Origin: Arthrobacter agilis
GTDB lineage: Bacteria; Actinomycetota; Actinomycetes; Actinomycetales; Micrococcaceae
Length of the DNA stretch: 64,000 bases
Assembly: GCF_030816075.1 (NCBI RefSeq)
Contig: NZ_JAUSXO010000001.1
Span: 186,001 to 250,000 of the forward strand
Direction of reading: 5' to 3'
Shown: positions 61,678 through 64,000 of the stretch, one piece after another
Numbering within the stretch: position 1 is the first letter of the stretch
Layout of the letters: each line of letters starts with the position of its first letter
Program-made: the position numbers and the translations under genes
The notes under the pieces: model-generated
Told to the model about the DNA's origin: nothing
Database searches by the model: none
The model's input: the letters and a program-made list of their open reading frames with translations, nothing else

Positions 61678-62703
61678 CTAGTTCTTCTGCGCAGTCCGCC
61701 AGACGACATCCCAGCCCGGTGCCAGCTGCGCGGCCCGACGCATCGACAGCACGAGGCTTGCCTCGCGGGCGATGCCCTGGCCGGCGATATCGAACGCCGT
61801 GCCGTGGTCCACGGAGACGCGAACGACGGGCAGGCCGACGGTGATGTTCACGCCGTCGTCGCCGTAGACCGCCTTGAAGGGTGCGTGGCCCTGGTCGTGA
61901 TAGCAGGCGATGACCATGTTCCACTTGCCCTTGACCGCGGCGGGGATGAGCGCGTCCGCCGGGACGGGCCCGTGCACGTTGATGCCCTTCTCGCGGGCTG
62001 CAGCGACGGCGGGGGCCAGGATGTCCGCGTCCTCGTCGCCGAACAGACGGTTCTCGCCTGCGTGTGGGTTGAGCCCGGCGAGGCCGATCGGCTCGTCCGG
62101 GTTGCCGAGGGCCTTCGTGAACGCACTGACGAGCTCGATGACGTTGCCGGTGCGCTCCGGCGTGACGTCCTCGATCGCCTGCCGCAGGGAGACGTGGGTG
62201 GTGAGGTGGAAGAAGTAGAGGTCGCCCGCGGACAGGACGAGGCTGAAGTTCTCCACCCCGAACTCGTGAGCGAGAAGCTCCGTGTGGCCGGGCCACTTGT
62301 GACCGCCGGCGTGCATCGCGGCCTTGTTCAGCGGCGCGGTGACGATGCCCTGGACCTTGCCTTCACGGGCCAGGCGGCAGGCCTCGACGACGAAGCGGTA
62401 GGAGCCGTCGCCTGCGGCGGGGCTGAGCTCGCCCAGCTTCACGTCGGCCAGCGACGGCCCGGTCTGCAGGAGCTCGATGATGCCGGGCTCGTTCGTCGCG
62501 TCCTCGATGGAGGACAGCACGCGGACCTTGTCCGGGTCGCCGCCCACGTTGGACACGCCCTGGCGCATGGCGGCCTCGTCGCCGATAACGACCGGCACGC
62601 ATTCCTGCCGGATGTCGTCGTGCCCGAGCAGTGATTTCGCGGTGATCTCCGGCCCGATGCCGGCGACGTCGCCGAGGGTGACGGCGAGGGTGGGGATGCT
62701 CAT
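61678..62703 (-). CDS. PdxA-like 4-phospho-four-carbon-acid dehydrogenase (PdxA2)
   Basis: 341 residues of the PdxA fold: TLAVTLGDVAGIGPEI at the N-terminus, the metal ligands in HKWPGHTELLA and ACYHDQGHAPFK, then GLPVVRVSVDHGTAFDIAG. With a DUF1537 kinase overlapping upstream it fits the PdxA2 group, which oxidises and decarboxylates threonate/erythronate 4-phosphate to dihydroxyacetone phosphate, rather than vitamin B6 synthesis. Start MSIPTLAV at 62703 overlaps the kinase stop as ATGA. Confidence 0.9.
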   Translation of the reverse strand: MSIPTLAVTLGDVAGIGPEITAKSLLGHDDIRQECVPVVIGDEAAMRQGVSNVGGDPDKVRVLSSIEDATNEPGIIELLQTGPSLADVKLGELSPAAGDGSYRFVVEACRLAREGKVQGIVTAPLNKAAMHAGGHKWPGHTELLAHEFGVENFSLVLSAGDLYFFHLTTHVSLRQAIEDVTPERTGNVIELVSAFTKALGNPDEPIGLAGLNPHAGENRLFGDEDADILAPAVAAAREKGINVHGPVPADALIPAAVKGKWNMVIACYHDQGHAPFKAVYGDDGVNITVGLPVVRVSVDHGTAFDIAGQGIAREASLVLSMRRAAQLAPGWDVVWRTAQKN

Positions 62704-63995
62704 GAGGATGCCTCCGTTGACTGGGCGAGGATGGTGAGGGTTCGGGTGAGTTCGGTGACGGTGTCGAGCAGGGCGGTGACCGGCCCGAAGCCGCCGGCCT
62801 TCGTGACGACAATCTTCCCAGCCGCGGTGCCGCCTTCGACGACGCCGACCGGGATACCCTCCTGGATGGCACCGGTGATACGCAGCGCCTGGGCGCGTGT
62901 GGCGTCGAGGACCGCGCGGGCTCCGTCGCCGCCGACGAGTACCAGGGCTCCGACGGACGTGCGGGCCAGGGTCTGCTGCACCACCGAGGCGAGACTGCGG
63001 GCGATGGCGGCACCGCTGAGGGTCACGGACCCGCCGACCGCCTCGGGGGAGGTGATGACGACGACCCGCGGGAGGGACTCCGGGAGGTCGAGTTCTGCTG
63101 AGGCCCACTGCGCGAGCCGGTTCGGCTGGTCGAGCAGTGACTCGTCGGGCTGCAGGATGCGGAGGTCGGACGGGTCCACGTGGTCGCGCAGGTGATCGGT
63201 CTGGGCGCGGGCGACGTCGTGCAGCGAACTGACGACGACGACGATGCGCTGCCCCTGCGCGGCGGGTGCCGGTTCGGGTGGAGTCAGCACGGTGGCATCA
63301 TCGGCCCACGCCGTTGCCAGTGCGGCGGCGAGGCCGGCCGACCCGGCGGGGATCGCCGTCGGGCCGGCGACGACGAGCGCGGCCGCGAGGGTGAGGAGGT
63401 CGCTATCGGACGCCGCGTTGACGATGACGACACCGTCACCCGCCGCTTCGCGCAGCGCCTGGGCGTCTGCCTCGGGTGAGCCACTGAGGCTGATCGTCGT
63501 CGTGCCCGGCATGAGCTGCGAGAACTCGCTTGTCGGGACCGGGGTTACCGGATCCCGGCCCGCGGGGGAGTCCTCCACGGGTCCGCCGTTGACGCGCAGC
63601 AGGCCGTTCTCGATGGTCCGGCCCATCGCCGGGTAGGCCGGGCACACGACGGCGAAGCAGCCGGGGTGTTGCTCCTGCCAGGCGTCCATGGAACCGGCGA
63701 TCTGTGCCGGGACGCTGCCGCGCATGGTGGAGTCGATCTTCAGGTACAGGCTGTTCGCCCCCGCGGCGATCAGGTTCCTGATGGCGCTCGCCGTGGCCTG
63801 ACGGGCAGCTGCAGGATCCATAGCGCGGGCGTCGGTGTTGACGGCCAGGGCGCTGCCGGGCTCCACCGAGTCCGGGAGCAGTTCGCCCAGCAGCAGCCGG
63901 GAGGGCCAGCCGGTGCGGGAGAACTGGACCACGGAGTCGGTGGCGCCGGTGACGTCGTCGGCCGCGATGCCGACGATGGGTGCGGAAGGTGTCAC
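62700..63995 (-). CDS. Four-carbon acid sugar kinase (DUF1537, D-threonate/erythronate type)
   Basis: 431 residues, the family's normal length. The N-terminal GIAADDVTGATDSVVQF holds the substrate Asp pair; LYLKIDSTMRGSV, AVVCPAYPAMGRTIENG and the C-terminal LVLVGGDGARAVLDA and VVEGGTAAGKIVVTKAGGFG (nucleotide site) follow. The start is a GTG at 63995, five bases from the window edge, so a longer start cannot be excluded. Together with PdxA2 it makes the two-step path from D-threonate, L-threonate or erythronate to dihydroxyacetone phosphate; which acid is unclear. Confidence 0.88.
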   Translation of the reverse strand: MTPSAPIVGIAADDVTGATDSVVQFSRTGWPSRLLLGELLPDSVEPGSALAVNTDARAMDPAAARQATASAIRNLIAAGANSLYLKIDSTMRGSVPAQIAGSMDAWQEQHPGCFAVVCPAYPAMGRTIENGLLRVNGGPVEDSPAGRDPVTPVPTSEFSQLMPGTTTISLSGSPEADAQALREAAGDGVVIVNAASDSDLLTLAAALVVAGPTAIPAGSAGLAAALATAWADDATVLTPPEPAPAAQGQRIVVVVSSLHDVARAQTDHLRDHVDPSDLRILQPDESLLDQPNRLAQWASAELDLPESLPRVVVITSPEAVGGSVTLSGAAIARSLASVVQQTLARTSVGALVLVGGDGARAVLDATRAQALRITGAIQEGIPVGVVEGGTAAGKIVVTKAGGFGPVTALLDTVTELTRTLTILAQSTEASS

Positions 63996-64000
63996 GGCCG

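Overview
The window is high-GC DNA with densely packed genes, many joined by 4-base ATGA/GTGA or 1-base TGATG stop/start overlaps. Gene content points to a soil actinobacterium of the Micrococcaceae (Arthrobacter sensu lato). The pointers are two DUF222/HNH genes, a copper amine oxidase, S-box and SAM-IV type riboswitches, split biotin-carboxylase genes, and many PucR, LacI, GntR, IclR and TetR regulators controlling small catabolic clusters. No rRNA, tRNA, CRISPR array, prophage or insertion sequence was seen. The assignment to a genus is inference.

Layout. 1-8325: end of an ArsR regulator coupled to an SRPBCC protein, an acetamidase/formamidase with an SDR, a divergent alpha/beta hydrolase/TetR pair sharing two operators, small GNAT and STAS-like genes, and an FMN monooxygenase (NtaA/DszA type) behind a SAM-IV-like riboswitch. 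8396-17505: a DUF222/HNH gene, a tandem-repeat spacer, then a tightly overlapping operon (lipoprotein, two permeases, double ATPase, DszC/SfnB-like monooxygenase) behind a SAM-I riboswitch. Together these look like an organosulfur scavenging module switched on when methionine/SAM is low. 17561-23810: an HTH-only IclR protein, two divergent APC permeases and a copper amine oxidase, a likely amine-use cluster. 23865-32155: a UPF0303 protein, a membrane-anchored metalloprotease, and a six-gene operon (asparaginase, polysaccharide deacetylase-like enzyme, MFS transporter, two SDRs, CxxC protein) facing a LacI regulator across two operators.

32198-38054: PxpA, biotin carrier, biotin carboxylase, PxpB and PxpC, facing a PucR regulator. 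The domain set equals PxpABC plus the parts of a split urea-carboxylase-like enzyme. 38250-48206: mixed genes, including a winged-helix/X25 fusion, DoxX, TfoX, a methyltransferase, a BTAD-TPR regulator, NIPSNAP, a 1201-residue RecB-like nuclease/helicase and a nitrilase-family amidase. 48302-51696: a small one-helix protein, an NCS1 permease, a zinc alcohol dehydrogenase and a TetR regulator. 51738-58158: an M20 amidohydrolase, a choline-kinase-like enzyme with a co-transcribed pseudokinase, a GntR regulator, a frameshifted amidase and a histidinol-phosphatase-like phosphatase.

58195-58562 is a scar holding decayed pieces of a GntR gene and an alcohol dehydrogenase, both with intact relatives in the window. 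It is followed by the second DUF222/HNH gene. 60587-63995 is a four-carbon acid sugar operon (D-threonate/erythronate kinase, PdxA2) with a GntR regulator, running off the right edge. Both DUF222/HNH genes carry the same 24-bp upstream element with a LexA-box-like core, and appear leaderless.
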